From Paracoccaceae bacterium (GTDB lineage Bacteria > Pseudomonadota > Alphaproteobacteria > Rhodobacterales > Rhodobacteraceae): a stretch of DNA of 64,000 bases. Shown in pieces: positions 54,473 through 63,493 of the stretch. The translations under genes and the position numbers were made by a program. Position 1 is the first letter of the stretch. Each line of letters begins with the position of its first letter. The stretch is from NCBI GenBank assembly GCA_012103375.1, contig WLWX01000001.1:2522492-2586491 (forward strand), read 5' to 3'. The notes under the pieces were generated by a model. That model ran no database searches. It was not told the DNA's origin and was given only the letters and a program-made list of their open reading frames with translations.

Positions 54473-55123
54473 TCAGAACGGACATGGCGCGGTAATTGAC
54501 ACCCCCTGCCCGCCATCGGGGTGCCGCACCCGCAGGTTCTGCGCGTGCAGCATCATCCGGGAATGCGTGGCACAGGTCTCGGGCGCGTAAAGCGGATCGC
54601 CAAGGATCGGATGGCCCAATTCCAGCATATGCACGCGAAGCTGATGGCTGCGCCCGGTTTTCGGCATCAAACGCACGCGGCTTTCCACCTCCGACGCGCG
54701 CAATACCCGCCAATCGGTCAACGCCTCGCGCCCATTCTCAGCATCGACATGCTGGCGGGGCCTGTTCGGCCAATCGACGGCCAGCGGCAGATCAACTGTC
54801 CCGCTGGCCGGTTCCAACCGCCCCGCCACCCGTGCGACATATGTTTTCTTGGTCTGCCGCTTCTCGAACTGAAGCCCCAAGTGCCGCTGCGCATGGGGCG
54901 TCAGCCCGAAGACTATCACGCCCGAAGTGTCGCGGTCCAGGCGATGCACCAGCAGCGCCTGCGGAAATACCGCCTGCACCCGCGCGATCAGACAATCAGC
55001 CAGATCCGGGGTCTTGCCGGGAACACTCAGCAGTCCTGCGGGTTTGGCCACGAACAGCAACTCGTGGTCATCATGCAGGATGTCCAGCGGGTCGTCTGGG
55101 GGATCATAGGCGGATTGGGTCAG
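54473..55123 (-). CDS. RluA-family pseudouridine synthase, likely CTG start
   Basis: This 216-residue protein has the catalytic aspartate in [17 protein letters not shown] and family motifs [24 protein letters not shown] and [22 protein letters not shown]. It modifies uridines in rRNA or tRNA. The conserved N-terminal segment ([20 protein letters not shown]) is encoded upstream of any ATG, GTG or TTG except an internal TTG. The only start that includes it is CTG at 55123, which overlaps the upstream gene's stop as CTGA. GAAGG lies just upstream. It is the last gene of a DMGDH-like operon. Confidence 0.82.
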   Translation of the reverse strand: MTQSAYDPPDDPLDILHDDHELLFVAKPAGLLSVPGKTPDLADCLIARVQAVFPQALLVHRLDRDTSGVIVFGLTPHAQRHLGLQFEKRQTKKTYVARVAGRLEPASGTVDLPLAVDWPNRPRQHVDAENGREALTDWRVLRASEVESRVRLMPKTGRSHQLRVHMLELGHPILGDPLYAPETCATHSRMMLHAQNLRVRHPDGGQGVSITAPCPF

Positions 55124-57564
55124 ACCTTCACCCGCTCACTTTTCGGATCATACATCGGCTTCAACGACGCTGTCGCCGCGACCCGCGTTCCGGCCACGTC
55201 GATCTCATAGCGCGACGCCAGAATCGCCGCCGCGTCCTCGCCCTTGCACGGCACCCAGCCCAGGCCGACCGCCGCACCCAACGTATGGCCGTAGCTGCCG
55301 GTGCAAAGATACCCGACCGTCTGTCCGTCCCGCAGAATCGGTTCGTTATGATAAAGCAGCGGTTCGGGGTCGTTCAGCAGGAACTGCACCAAACGTTGCT
55401 CCATCCCCGATGCGCGTTTGGCGGCCACGGCGTCAGCACCGATATATCCCGTCTTGTCCTTCGGAGCCGCGAAACCCAGCCCGGCCTCAATCACGTGATC
55501 CTCGGGCGTGATGTCATGGCCGAAATGGCGGAAGGCCTTTTCGGTCCGGCACGTATCCATCGCATGCAGCCCGCAAAGCTGCAATCCGTGATCCGCCCCC
55601 GCCTCGATCAGAACTTCGGCCACATGGGCGGCCATGTCCGAGGGGATGCAAACCTCCCACCCCAATTCGCCGACATAGGAAATGCGGTGAACCCAGGCCA
55701 GGCCCATGCCAACCTCAACCTCACGCGCCGACCCGAAGGGCATCGCCGCGTTCGAGAAATCATCGGGTGAGACTGCCTGCATCAGATCGCGCGCCTTAGG
55801 TCCCATCACGGCCAGGATCGCCTCTCCGGCGGTGACATCGGTGATCACCGCGCGGTCATCGCCCAGATGACGGCGCAGATGCGCTTCGACCATGACGCGG
55901 GCCGCGCCGCCGGTGGTCACCAGGAATGCGGTTTCCGAATGACGGATCACGGTCACGTCCGCCTCGATCCCGCCGCGCGCGTTCAGGAACTGCGTATAGA
56001 TGATCCGCCCCGGAGGTACGTCGATCTGGTTGGCCGCGACCCGGTTCAGGAAGGCGCAGGCATCCGGGCCTTCGACGCGAATTTTCCCGAAGCTGGACAT
56101 GTCGTACATGCCCACCCCGGTGCGCATGGCGGTATGTTCGCGTGCGACATTGTCGAACCAAGGCTGGCGCGGCCAGCCAACGGGATAGTCGCGGCTGGCC
56201 CCCGTCTCCGCGAACCAGTTCGCCCGTTCCCACCCGCCCGCTTCGCCAAAGACCGCGCCATGCGCTTCCAGCACGTGATGCACCGGGCTGCGGCGTACAC
56301 CGCGCGCGGTCGCCTTCTGGCGGAACGGAAAGTGGTCTGCATAAAGTAGGCCAAGACTTTCAGACACGCGGGTTTGCAGATAGTGGCGATTGCGCTGAAA
56401 CGGCTCGACCCGCGCGATGTCGACATCGCCCAGATCGAAGGGCATCAGCCCCTCTTTCATCCACTGCGCCAGCGCCATCCCGGCACCACCCGCCGATTGA
56501 ATGCCGATGGAGTTGAACCCGGCGGCGACCCACAGGTTATCGCACTCCGGCTGGGGCCCGAGGTAATAGGCGTTGTCAGGCGTGAAGCTTTCAGGGCCGT
56601 TGAAGAATGTGTGAATCCCCGCCTCGGCCAGCATCGGCATGCGTTCAATGGCGCGTTCCAGAATCGGTTCGAAATGGTCGAAATCGGCCGGAAGCTGGTC
56701 GAATTCAAAATCCGCCGGAATGCCATCCATGGCCCAGGGTTTCGAGTTCGGTTCGAACGCACCCAGCAGGATTTTCCCGGCATCTTCCTTGTAATAGGCG
56801 CATTCATCGGGCACGCGCAGCACCGGCAGGGCGGTCAGATCGGGGATCGCCTCGGTCACGATATAGAAGTGTTCGCAGGCGTGCAGCGGCACAGTGACAC
56901 CCGCCATCCGGCCAATATCACGCGCCCACATGCCACCGCAGTTGACCACATGGTCGGCGGCGATATGGCCGGTTGCGCCATCCTCGGCCTGCCAATCCAC
57001 CCCGGTGACGCGCCGCCCGTCCCGCGCGATGCCGGTCACCGCCACGCCTTCACGGATCGTCGCGCCATTCATCCGCGCGCCCTTGGCCAGCGCCAGCGCG
57101 ATGTTCGCCGGATCACCTTGCCCGTCCTTGGCAAGGTAGACCCCACCCAGAACATCCTCGGTATTCAGGTGGTCGTATTTGGCCTTGATCTCGTCCGGGC
57201 TGATTTCTTCAACCTCAACGTCAAACGCGCTGGCCATTGCCGCCTGCCGGCGCAGCTCTTCATGGCGCGCCTCGGTCAGGGCGACGGTCATCGACCCGTT
57301 GCGGCGCATCCCCGTCGCCACCCCGGTTTCCGCCTCAAGCCCGTAGTAAAGCTCCTGCGAGTATTTCGCGAGCCGGGTCATGTTGGACGAGGGGCGCAGC
57401 TGCGCGATCAGCCCGGCGGCGTGCCAGGTGGTGCCGCTGGTCAGGCGTTTGCGTTCCAGCAGGACGATATCTTTCCAGCCCTGTTTGGCCAGATGATAGG
57501 CGGTGGAACAGCCGATGATACCGCCGCCGATGATGACGACGCGGGCGTGGGTGGGCAGAGTCAT
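55120..57564 (-). CDS. Dimethylglycine/sarcosine dehydrogenase-like flavoprotein (FAD + GcvT), paralogue 1
   Basis: This 814-residue enzyme has an N-terminal DAO-type FAD domain ([20 protein letters not shown]; covalent-FAD histidine in [14 protein letters not shown]48) and a C-terminal GcvT-like folate domain ([38 protein letters not shown]). Such enzymes demethylate dimethylglycine, sarcosine or related methylamines and pass the one-carbon unit to tetrahydrofolate or release formaldehyde. It overlaps the upstream PNPOx-like gene by four bases. A paralogue lies at 58159-60606, suggesting successive demethylation steps, for instance of glycine betaine-derived compounds. Confidence 0.87.
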   Translation of the reverse strand: MTLPTHARVVIIGGGIIGCSTAYHLAKQGWKDIVLLERKRLTSGTTWHAAGLIAQLRPSSNMTRLAKYSQELYYGLEAETGVATGMRRNGSMTVALTEARHEELRRQAAMASAFDVEVEEISPDEIKAKYDHLNTEDVLGGVYLAKDGQGDPANIALALAKGARMNGATIREGVAVTGIARDGRRVTGVDWQAEDGATGHIAADHVVNCGGMWARDIGRMAGVTVPLHACEHFYIVTEAIPDLTALPVLRVPDECAYYKEDAGKILLGAFEPNSKPWAMDGIPADFEFDQLPADFDHFEPILERAIERMPMLAEAGIHTFFNGPESFTPDNAYYLGPQPECDNLWVAAGFNSIGIQSAGGAGMALAQWMKEGLMPFDLGDVDIARVEPFQRNRHYLQTRVSESLGLLYADHFPFRQKATARGVRRSPVHHVLEAHGAVFGEAGGWERANWFAETGASRDYPVGWPRQPWFDNVAREHTAMRTGVGMYDMSSFGKIRVEGPDACAFLNRVAANQIDVPPGRIIYTQFLNARGGIEADVTVIRHSETAFLVTTGGAARVMVEAHLRRHLGDDRAVITDVTAGEAILAVMGPKARDLMQAVSPDDFSNAAMPFGSAREVEVGMGLAWVHRISYVGELGWEVCIPSDMAAHVAEVLIEAGADHGLQLCGLHAMDTCRTEKAFRHFGHDITPEDHVIEAGLGFAAPKDKTGYIGADAVAAKRASGMEQRLVQFLLNDPEPLLYHNEPILRDGQTVGYLCTGSYGHTLGAAVGLGWVPCKGEDAAAILASRYEIDVAGTRVAATASLKPMYDPKSERVKV

Positions 57565-58016
57565 GGATAGATCCCAGTATATTTCTGTTGGTAAATGGCG
57601 ATCATTTCAGCCTCGGTCGCGCCGTCGTCATAGGGCGGCGTGGACAGGGGCAGACAGCGGGTCACGTCGATTTGAACAAGCGCCTTGATCCGGTCGGCAA
57701 GGCCGCCCCAGGTGGTGTGCCAACGCGGCCAGAGGGCATCGAATTCGGTGCTGTCGCGCGCCAGGATACGCGCGCTGCCAGCCAGCCGCGCGCCCTTGCG
57801 GGTGAACGGATCGACGAAATTAACCTCGACCGCCGGGTTCGCGGCCAAGTTGGCCAGTGTGCCGGGCGAGCGGATGTCGCCGAACCCGATTGTCCTGTCA
57901 TCAATCACCAGAAACGTCCCCTTGGGTGAGGCTGCCGGCGCACCCTCTGGCGTGACGGTGGCCACGATCCCAAGCGGGAAATTGGCGATCAGGGTTTTCG
58001 TGCTTTCAGGGATCAT
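57561..58016 (-). CDS. Pyridoxamine 5'-phosphate oxidase-like flavin-binding protein
   Basis: This 151-residue split-barrel protein begins [24 protein letters not shown] and continues [40 protein letters not shown], a PNPOx-like FMN or F420-type fold. It starts the three-gene unit PNPOx-like, DMGDH-like 1, RluA-like with ATGA overlaps. The connection with amine demethylation is positional; it may deliver or accept flavin electrons, but this is not shown by the sequence. Confidence 0.78.
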   Translation of the reverse strand: MIPESTKTLIANFPLGIVATVTPEGAPAASPKGTFLVIDDRTIGFGDIRSPGTLANLAANPAVEVNFVDPFTRKGARLAGSARILARDSTEFDALWPRWHTTWGGLADRIKALVQIDVTRCLPLSTPPYDDGATEAEMIAIYQQKYTGIYP

Positions 58017-58158
58017 GTCGGCCCCTTTGAGCTCTGTTCAAGACACGCACGGGGACCACGCTGACCTCCGCGCGATAATATCGGTCCCAAATCGGCACCC
58101 ACCCCGGCCCCGGCAGAGCCCGCCAAGCCAGGCGACCGGTTCAGATTGCGCGCAGCTG

Positions 58159-60606
58159 TCACGCCCGTATCCGTTCGTTCGCCGGATCCCACAACGGCTG
58201 ATCGGCCTGCACGACGGCGCGGCACCGCTGGCCGAAGATATCAACCTCAACCTCGGTGCCTTCAACCGCCAGATCAGCCCGGATCATGCCCAGCGCGATG
58301 GAGGCACCGACCCGGTGGCCATAAGCGCCCGATGTCGTCTCGCCCACAACCTGCCCATCGTGCCAGATCGTCGCCATATAGGGCGCGTCCTGATCGCCTG
58401 CCTCGACGATCAGCGTGGCGAAGCGCTTCGTCACGCCCTGCTGTTTTTCAGCCAATGTGGCGGCCTTGCCGGGGAAATCCTGCGGCTTGTCGAGCTTGAC
58501 GAACCGGTCCAACCCGCCTTGCAGCAACGTGTAGTCGGTGGACAGATCACCCTTCCACGCGCGATAGCCCTTTTCGATCCGAAGACTGTTCAGCGCGTAC
58601 ATCCCGAACGGCGTGGCCCCCGCGCCGGACACTGCGTCCCAGATCGCCGGCGCATCATCGATGCCGCAATGGAGTTCCCACCCCAGTTCGCCTGCAAACG
58701 ACACCCGCAGCAACGCGCAGTCCTTCCCGGCGACCTTGGTATCAAGCTGCGTCGTCAGCCAGCCTTTGGACAGATCGCCATCGGTCAGCGGCGCCAGGAT
58801 GTCGCGCGCCTTGGGGCCGGTGACCAGCAGGCATTCCGCGTCCCTGGTGTGATCGGTGACGGTGATCCCTTCGGGTGCGTTGCGCCACAGATGCTCGGCG
58901 TCGTGCCATTGCGCCGTGGCGGCGGTGATCAACCCGACCTCGTCGGGGCCATGCACCATGCAAGACATTTCGGTCACGATCCGGCCCCGGTCATCTGCGA
59001 AATAGACGAGGCCGATCCGGCCCTCGCCGGGAAGGCGCGACGCGCTGAGCCCGTCAACGAAATCCCGCGCGCCCGGCCCTTCGACCTTCAGCCGGGTGAA
59101 CCCGGTGATCGCCAGCACACCGCAATGGTCGCGCACAGCTTCGCATTCTTCGCGGATCCGCGCCTCCCACGGGCCAACGCGGTCCCATGTCTGGGTCGCT
59201 TCATGCCCGGTGTCGTCACCCGGTTTGGCGAACCAGTTTGCCCGCTCCCAGCCGTTGTAGGCACCGAACACGGCACCGGCATCCTTCAGGCGGCTGTGCA
59301 GCGGCGACAGCTTGCGGTCGCGCCCGGCGGGCCATTCGTGGTGCGGGAAATGCATGGCGTATTCGTGGCCGTAGACCTCGACCGCCTTGTCGATGCAATA
59401 CTGCTGGTCAGTGTAATCGGTATAACGCTGCGGATCGACCGCCCACATGTCCCATTCCGTCTGGCCTTCGGTGACCCATTCGGCCAGCACCTTGCCAGCC
59501 CCGCCGCCCTGGGTGATCCCAAACGTGAACACGCAAGCCTCATAGGCGTTTTTCACCCCCGGCATCGGCCCGATCAGAGGCAGACCATCGGGCGCATAGG
59601 GGATCGGGCCATTGATGACCTTGCCAACTCCGGCGGTGCCAAGGATCGGCACACGTGCCATGGCGTCTTCCATGTACCACTCCAACCGCTCCAGATCGTC
59701 GGGGTAGAGCTGAAAGGAAAAATCCTCAGGCATCTGATCGTCGGGCGTGATCCAATGCGCCTTACAGTTCCGCTCATACGGGCCAAGGTTCAGGCCGTAT
59801 TTTTCCTGCCGCAGGTAATAGGACGAGTCCACGTCACGCAGCAGCGGCAGCTTGGCGTCGTTCTCATCCGACCATTGCTTCAGCTCTGGAATTTCATCGG
59901 TCAGGAAATACTGGTGGCTCATCACCGCCATCGGCACGGTGCGCCCGCCGTAGGGCTTGAACCATTCGCCGACACGCTGCGCGTAGTATCCGGCGGCGTT
60001 CACCACTTTCTCACACCGGATATCGCCTTTGTCGGTGTTGACGATCCATTCGTCGCCCTCGCGCGACACTCCGGTCGCCGGGCAGAACCTTTCGATCCGC
60101 GCACCCATTTGCCGTGCGCCCTTGGCCAGCGCCTGGGTCAGCTGCGCCGGGTCAATGTCGCCGTCATCGGGATCATAAAGCGCGCCTGCCAGATCATGGG
60201 TTTCGATGAACGGATAGCGCGCCTTGATGTCATCGACAGCCATCATTTCCAGATCAAGGCCCTGATACCGGCCCATGCCGCGGGCACGCTCAAACTCCTG
60301 CATGCGCTGTTTCGAATGCGCCAGCCGGACCGACCCGGTAACGTGGTAGTTCATCGGATAGTCGACCTCTTCGGCCAGGCCGCGATACAGCTCCAGTGAG
60401 TAACGCTGCATGTTCATCACCGCCCAGCTGGTCGAGAATGACGGGCAGTTCCCGGCGGCGTGCCAGGTGGATCCGGCCGTCAGCTCGTTCTTTTCCAGCA
60501 GAACGCAATCAGTCCAGCCCGCCTTGGCCAGATGATAGAGGCACGAGGCCCCAACCGCGCCGCCACCGATGATGACCACGCGGGCCGTTGTTGGGAAGTC
60601 AGCCAT
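58159..60606 (-). CDS. Dimethylglycine/sarcosine dehydrogenase-like flavoprotein (FAD + GcvT), paralogue 2
   Basis: This 815-residue protein is homologous to 55120-57564. The FAD site is [20 protein letters not shown] with covalent histidine in AGSTWHAAGNCPSF (H49); the GcvT-like region includes RVSFAGELGWELHCGIDDAP and LRIEKGYRAWKGDLSTDYTLL. It is predicted to oxidatively demethylate a methylated amine. It is the last gene of a unit with a regulator, GFA protein and LysE exporter. A long open frame on the opposite strand over this gene is a compositional artefact. Confidence 0.87.
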   Translation of the reverse strand: MADFPTTARVVIIGGGAVGASCLYHLAKAGWTDCVLLEKNELTAGSTWHAAGNCPSFSTSWAVMNMQRYSLELYRGLAEEVDYPMNYHVTGSVRLAHSKQRMQEFERARGMGRYQGLDLEMMAVDDIKARYPFIETHDLAGALYDPDDGDIDPAQLTQALAKGARQMGARIERFCPATGVSREGDEWIVNTDKGDIRCEKVVNAAGYYAQRVGEWFKPYGGRTVPMAVMSHQYFLTDEIPELKQWSDENDAKLPLLRDVDSSYYLRQEKYGLNLGPYERNCKAHWITPDDQMPEDFSFQLYPDDLERLEWYMEDAMARVPILGTAGVGKVINGPIPYAPDGLPLIGPMPGVKNAYEACVFTFGITQGGGAGKVLAEWVTEGQTEWDMWAVDPQRYTDYTDQQYCIDKAVEVYGHEYAMHFPHHEWPAGRDRKLSPLHSRLKDAGAVFGAYNGWERANWFAKPGDDTGHEATQTWDRVGPWEARIREECEAVRDHCGVLAITGFTRLKVEGPGARDFVDGLSASRLPGEGRIGLVYFADDRGRIVTEMSCMVHGPDEVGLITAATAQWHDAEHLWRNAPEGITVTDHTRDAECLLVTGPKARDILAPLTDGDLSKGWLTTQLDTKVAGKDCALLRVSFAGELGWELHCGIDDAPAIWDAVSGAGATPFGMYALNSLRIEKGYRAWKGDLSTDYTLLQGGLDRFVKLDKPQDFPGKAATLAEKQQGVTKRFATLIVEAGDQDAPYMATIWHDGQVVGETTSGAYGHRVGASIALGMIRADLAVEGTEVEVDIFGQRCRAVVQADQPLWDPANERIRA

Positions 60607-60618
60607 TTGAATGCTCCG

Positions 60619-61245
60619 TCAGTCAAGGATCAGGCGCGCCGCAAGGCCGCCGAAAAGGATTGCTGTGAGTTTGTTGAGGATGCGCACGCGGCTTCGCAGA
60701 AGGTCGGCGAACAGGCCCGCCGCCGCGCCCAGGCACATCGCGAAGATGAAGCCGTTGAACGTGAAGATCGCGCCAAGGATCAGGATCTGTACCCAGACCG
60801 GGCCGATGGCCGGATCGGTGAATTGCGGGATGAAGGCAAAGATGAACAGGGCGGTTTTCGGGTTCAGGACGTTGGTGATGAAGCCCCGCCGGATCGCCGC
60901 GCGCACGCCGGGCGCAGCGCGCCCTTCGGCCAGATCACCGCTGGCGCGCCACATCTGGACCGCCAGCCACAGCAGATAGGCAGCGCCTGCGAAGCGGATC
61001 ACGTCATAGGCCGCAGGCGCCGCAAGCAGAAAGGCCGACACCCCGACGGCGGCGGCAACGACATGAACGACGACACCACACAGCACGCCAATCCCCGCCG
61101 CCATGCCAATGCGGGGGCCACCGGCAATGCCGCTGGCGGTGATAAAGACGAAATCCGCACCGGGGGTGAAGTTCAGCAACAGCCCCGCGACGACAAACGC
61201 CGCCAGTACGGCAGGGTCGAATCCGGTCAGAACCTCCCACAGCAT
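60619..61245 (-). CDS. LysE/RhtB family amino acid exporter
   Basis: This 208-residue membrane protein has about six helices. The N-terminal signature LLLNFTPGADFVFITASGIAGGPRIGM matches the LysE family P-G-P/A region, with FITNVLNPKTALFIFAFIPQF also typical. It exports amino acids or amino-acid-like compounds (the substrate may be a methylated amino acid, by context). Its start codon overlaps the GFA gene stop by one base, and 12 bases separate its stop from the DMGDH-like gene. Confidence 0.87.
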   Translation of the reverse strand: MLWEVLTGFDPAVLAAFVVAGLLLNFTPGADFVFITASGIAGGPRIGMAAGIGVLCGVVVHVVAAAVGVSAFLLAAPAAYDVIRFAGAAYLLWLAVQMWRASGDLAEGRAAPGVRAAIRRGFITNVLNPKTALFIFAFIPQFTDPAIGPVWVQILILGAIFTFNGFIFAMCLGAAAGLFADLLRSRVRILNKLTAILFGGLAARLILD

Positions 61246-61622
61246 CAGGAACGCCTCACCTGGGGTAGCCCGTCAGCGATGTCATAGTAATCGCCCTTGT
61301 CGGCAACGAAGATATGGCGCTCCAACTGCAACCCGGTTGGCCCGTCAATCGCCCCAAGCGCGAAACTTATGGTGCTTTCGCTGTGGGCCTTCCAGAACAG
61401 GAATGACCCGCAATTCGGGCAGAACCCACGCACCGCCTCGGCACTGGCGGCGAACCATTTCACCGGCCCCTCGATCGTCAGCGCCTGCGCATCCACCTGG
61501 GCCGAAGCCCAGATATGTCCGGATTGCTTGCGGCATTGCGTGCAATGGCAGACCGACGCCCCTTTGGGCGCGCCAGAAGCGGCAAAAGTCGTCGCCCCGC
61601 ACAAACATGACCCGGTCAACAT
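61245..61622 (-). CDS. GFA family protein (CENP-V/glutathione-dependent formaldehyde-activating type)
   Basis: This 125-residue zinc protein has paired cysteines: MLTGSCLCGATTF, VCHCTQCRKQSGH and RGFCPNCGSFLFW. Relatives were described as Gfa, adding glutathione to formaldehyde, though activity varies. Next to two demethylating flavoproteins that can release formaldehyde, a detoxification role is plausible but inferred. The start at 61622 overlaps the preceding pseudogene's stop. An open frame upstream belongs to no recognisable extension. Confidence 0.83.
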   Translation of the reverse strand: MLTGSCLCGATTFAASGAPKGASVCHCTQCRKQSGHIWASAQVDAQALTIEGPVKWFAASAEAVRGFCPNCGSFLFWKAHSESTISFALGAIDGPTGLQLERHIFVADKGDYYDIADGLPQVRRS

Positions 61623-62199
61623 CAGCGAGCCTCCATATTCGGTTGCGACAGGCCCAGCGCCAGACCGTAAAGAATGAAGCACACGGCCATGCACCGGCGC
61701 AGCCAGACGTTGAACACCACCCCAAGGGCGCTGCGCCCAAGCCCGGCACCCAGCGCCGTATAGGTCACGTAACTCAGCCCGGTCAGGGTCAGCGCGGTTG
61801 GCACGATCACCTGCATCTGGGTCCAGATCGGCACACCCGGCTGCACGAATTGCGAAAATGCGGCCAGGTAACCGGCAACGGTCTTGGCGTTGAACACCGC
61901 GATCAGAAACGCCCGCATGTAGATCCTGCCCCCGCCCACCGGCGACGGGTTCACTGGGCGACGTGCGTTCATCCAGCCGCGAATGCCCAGCCAGATCAGA
62001 AACCCGGCCCCGGCCAGTTTCACCCAGAAAAACAGCCCAGGAACAGCAGCGCCTGGGTCAGAATACCCTACACCCCCCAAAGCGAGCGGCGAAACCCATA
62101 GGTCATCCCGTTGGCAATGCAGTTCACCGCATTCGGCCCCGGCGTGGTGACAAACAGTGCCCAGAAGGCGGCGAATATCAGCCAGGCTTGTAAGGACAT
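61622..62199 (-). pseudogene. LysE/RhtB family exporter, pseudogene
   Basis: The start at 62199 gives MSLQAWLIFAAFWALFVTTP followed by GPNAVNCIANGMTYGFRRSL, a normal LysE N-terminus. A TAG at 62068-62070 interrupts it where WGV-stop-GILTQALLFLGC reads through in frame. Shortly afterwards the frame changes, and the remaining two thirds (FFWVKLAGAGFLIWLGIRGW onward, ending PNMEAR) are in another frame. Helix 2 residues appear missing, so there is a deletion too. Two independent lesions make it non-functional. It lies four bases after the regulator gene and touches the GFA gene. Confidence 0.87.
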
Positions 62200-62203
62200 C
62201 GCG

Positions 62204-62773
62204 CTAATACACCGGCGGGGCGATGACCCAGATCACCACGGCCGGATCGTCATAGGGGTTTGCCCAGGCATGCGCCTCTCCCCGGATGCGGAAACTGTCT
62301 CCGGCGCCAAGATTGTGACACGTCCCGGCGATGGTCAGGTCCAGCTTGCCGCTGACGACATAGCCGACCTCCTGCGTGGCGCGGACGACCGGTTGGCCGA
62401 TCGCGGATCCGGGTGCGAAGGTGGAATGCACCACCTCAAAATCATCTGTCAGGTCGGGGGAAAGCAGCTCTTCGACCAGACCCGCCTCGCCCGAGCCGAT
62501 GGCCCGGCGCGCACCGGCGCGAACGATAAAGCCATCCTCATGCGCCGGGGCTTCGGGCTGCCCGAACAGCGTCGACAGCGGAACGTCGAACAGCGCTGCA
62601 ATCTGGCGCAAGTCGTCGATACCGGGGGCCGAAAGGTCGCGTTCAACCTGACTGGCCCAACCAACCGAACGGCCAAGCCGGGCGGCCACATCCGTCAGCG
62701 TCAAACCACGTGCGCGGCGCAAGGCGCGGATATCTGCGCCAAGGGTACGTGTGGTTGCTGGGTCGTGGTGCAT
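62204..62773 (-). CDS. XRE-family regulator with cupin domain, first gene of the C1/amine unit
   Basis: This 189-residue protein has an N-terminal HTH (LGADIRALRRARGLTLTDVAARLGRSVGWASQVERD) and a C-terminal cupin (VVRATQEVGYVVSGKLDLTIAG, GDSFRIRGEAHAWANPYDDP). It is first in a tightly packed minus-strand unit (regulator, LysE pseudogene, GFA, LysE, DMGDH-like) and probably controls it. The upstream gap 62774-63025 should hold the promoter, now bounded by an IS630 copy. Confidence 0.85.
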   Translation of the reverse strand: MHHDPATTRTLGADIRALRRARGLTLTDVAARLGRSVGWASQVERDLSAPGIDDLRQIAALFDVPLSTLFGQPEAPAHEDGFIVRAGARRAIGSGEAGLVEELLSPDLTDDFEVVHSTFAPGSAIGQPVVRATQEVGYVVSGKLDLTIAGTCHNLGAGDSFRIRGEAHAWANPYDDPAVVIWVIAPPVY

Positions 62774-63025
62774 GTCAGGCGGTTCGTGAAATTCTTGCGT
62801 CGAATTTCATGGTTGCACGGTTTTTTCCACATGGCAACTGGGAAAGTCGCGCGGCGGATGATGAGTATACCAAGTAGAAGCGGGCAGACGCGTCGTATCA
62901 AAGCTTGCGCCTATCCCGCCGCGGCAAATTCGTTTTCGCAGCCGGTGGATGCGAAAACATCGCAGGCGTTCCAGCGGCGCGCCACAGGTCTTTGTCTGTC
63001 CGCGCGGCTGCTTTCCGGATGCCTA
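62774..63025. other. Intergenic region cut by IS630 copy 2
   Basis: It probably contains the promoter of the regulator gene at 62204. On the plus strand a frame beginning at 62861 (MSIPSRSGQTRRIKACAYPA) stays open up to and into the insertion sequence at 63026. It could be the start of a gene truncated by the element, but I do not recognise it. Confidence 0.35.
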
Positions 63026-63106
63026 AAGCGTTTCGGCTTGAACCTGAATCGCGAGGGATTCCCTTGAGACCTGATCTGTGATTCATCCTGTTTGGGAGGA
63101 TGGATC

Positions 63107-63493
63107 ATGTCAGCACCTTTGCCATCTGCGCTTCGGATACGGTTTCAGAGATACATTGAAGAAGGGTTGAGCGGGCGCGCGGCGGCGTTGCGGTTGAAGC
63201 TGTCGCCTGCCACAGGCGCGCGGTGGGCGCGTCAGGTGAGGATGAAGGGTCATGCGGAACCTGCCCGGCAGGGACCGCCGCGCGGCAAGGGAAAGCTGGC
63301 TCCGCATCGGGAATTCTTTGAGGAGTTGATCGCACAAGACCCTGACATCACGCTCTTTGAGTTGCGTAATGCGCTGGCCGATGCAGAGGGTGTGCGGGTG
63401 CATCACTCCTCCATCGCCAACCTTCTGTCCCGGCTCGGCTTCACGTACAAAAAAAGTCGCTGGTCGCAACCGAGCGCCGCCGCGCCAAGGTAA
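63107..63493 (+). CDS. IS630 transposase orfA, copy 2
   Basis: Identical in sequence to 15824-16210: N-terminal DNA-binding part, GGGAGGA before the ATG, A7 slippery run at 63449-63455. It is expected to be expressed with the downstream DDE frame by -1 frameshifting. Confidence 0.85.
   Translation: MSAPLPSALRIRFQRYIEEGLSGRAAALRLKLSPATGARWARQVRMKGHAEPARQGPPRGKGKLAPHREFFEELIAQDPDITLFELRNALADAEGVRVHHSSIANLLSRLGFTYKKSRWSQPSAAAPR

Noticed and set aside
57685-60399. 904-codon open frame on the plus strand
   Set aside because: It lies antisense to the clear DMGDH-like gene at 58159-60606, has no domain and is Arg/His/Gln-rich as expected for a codon-bias shadow in GC-rich DNA.
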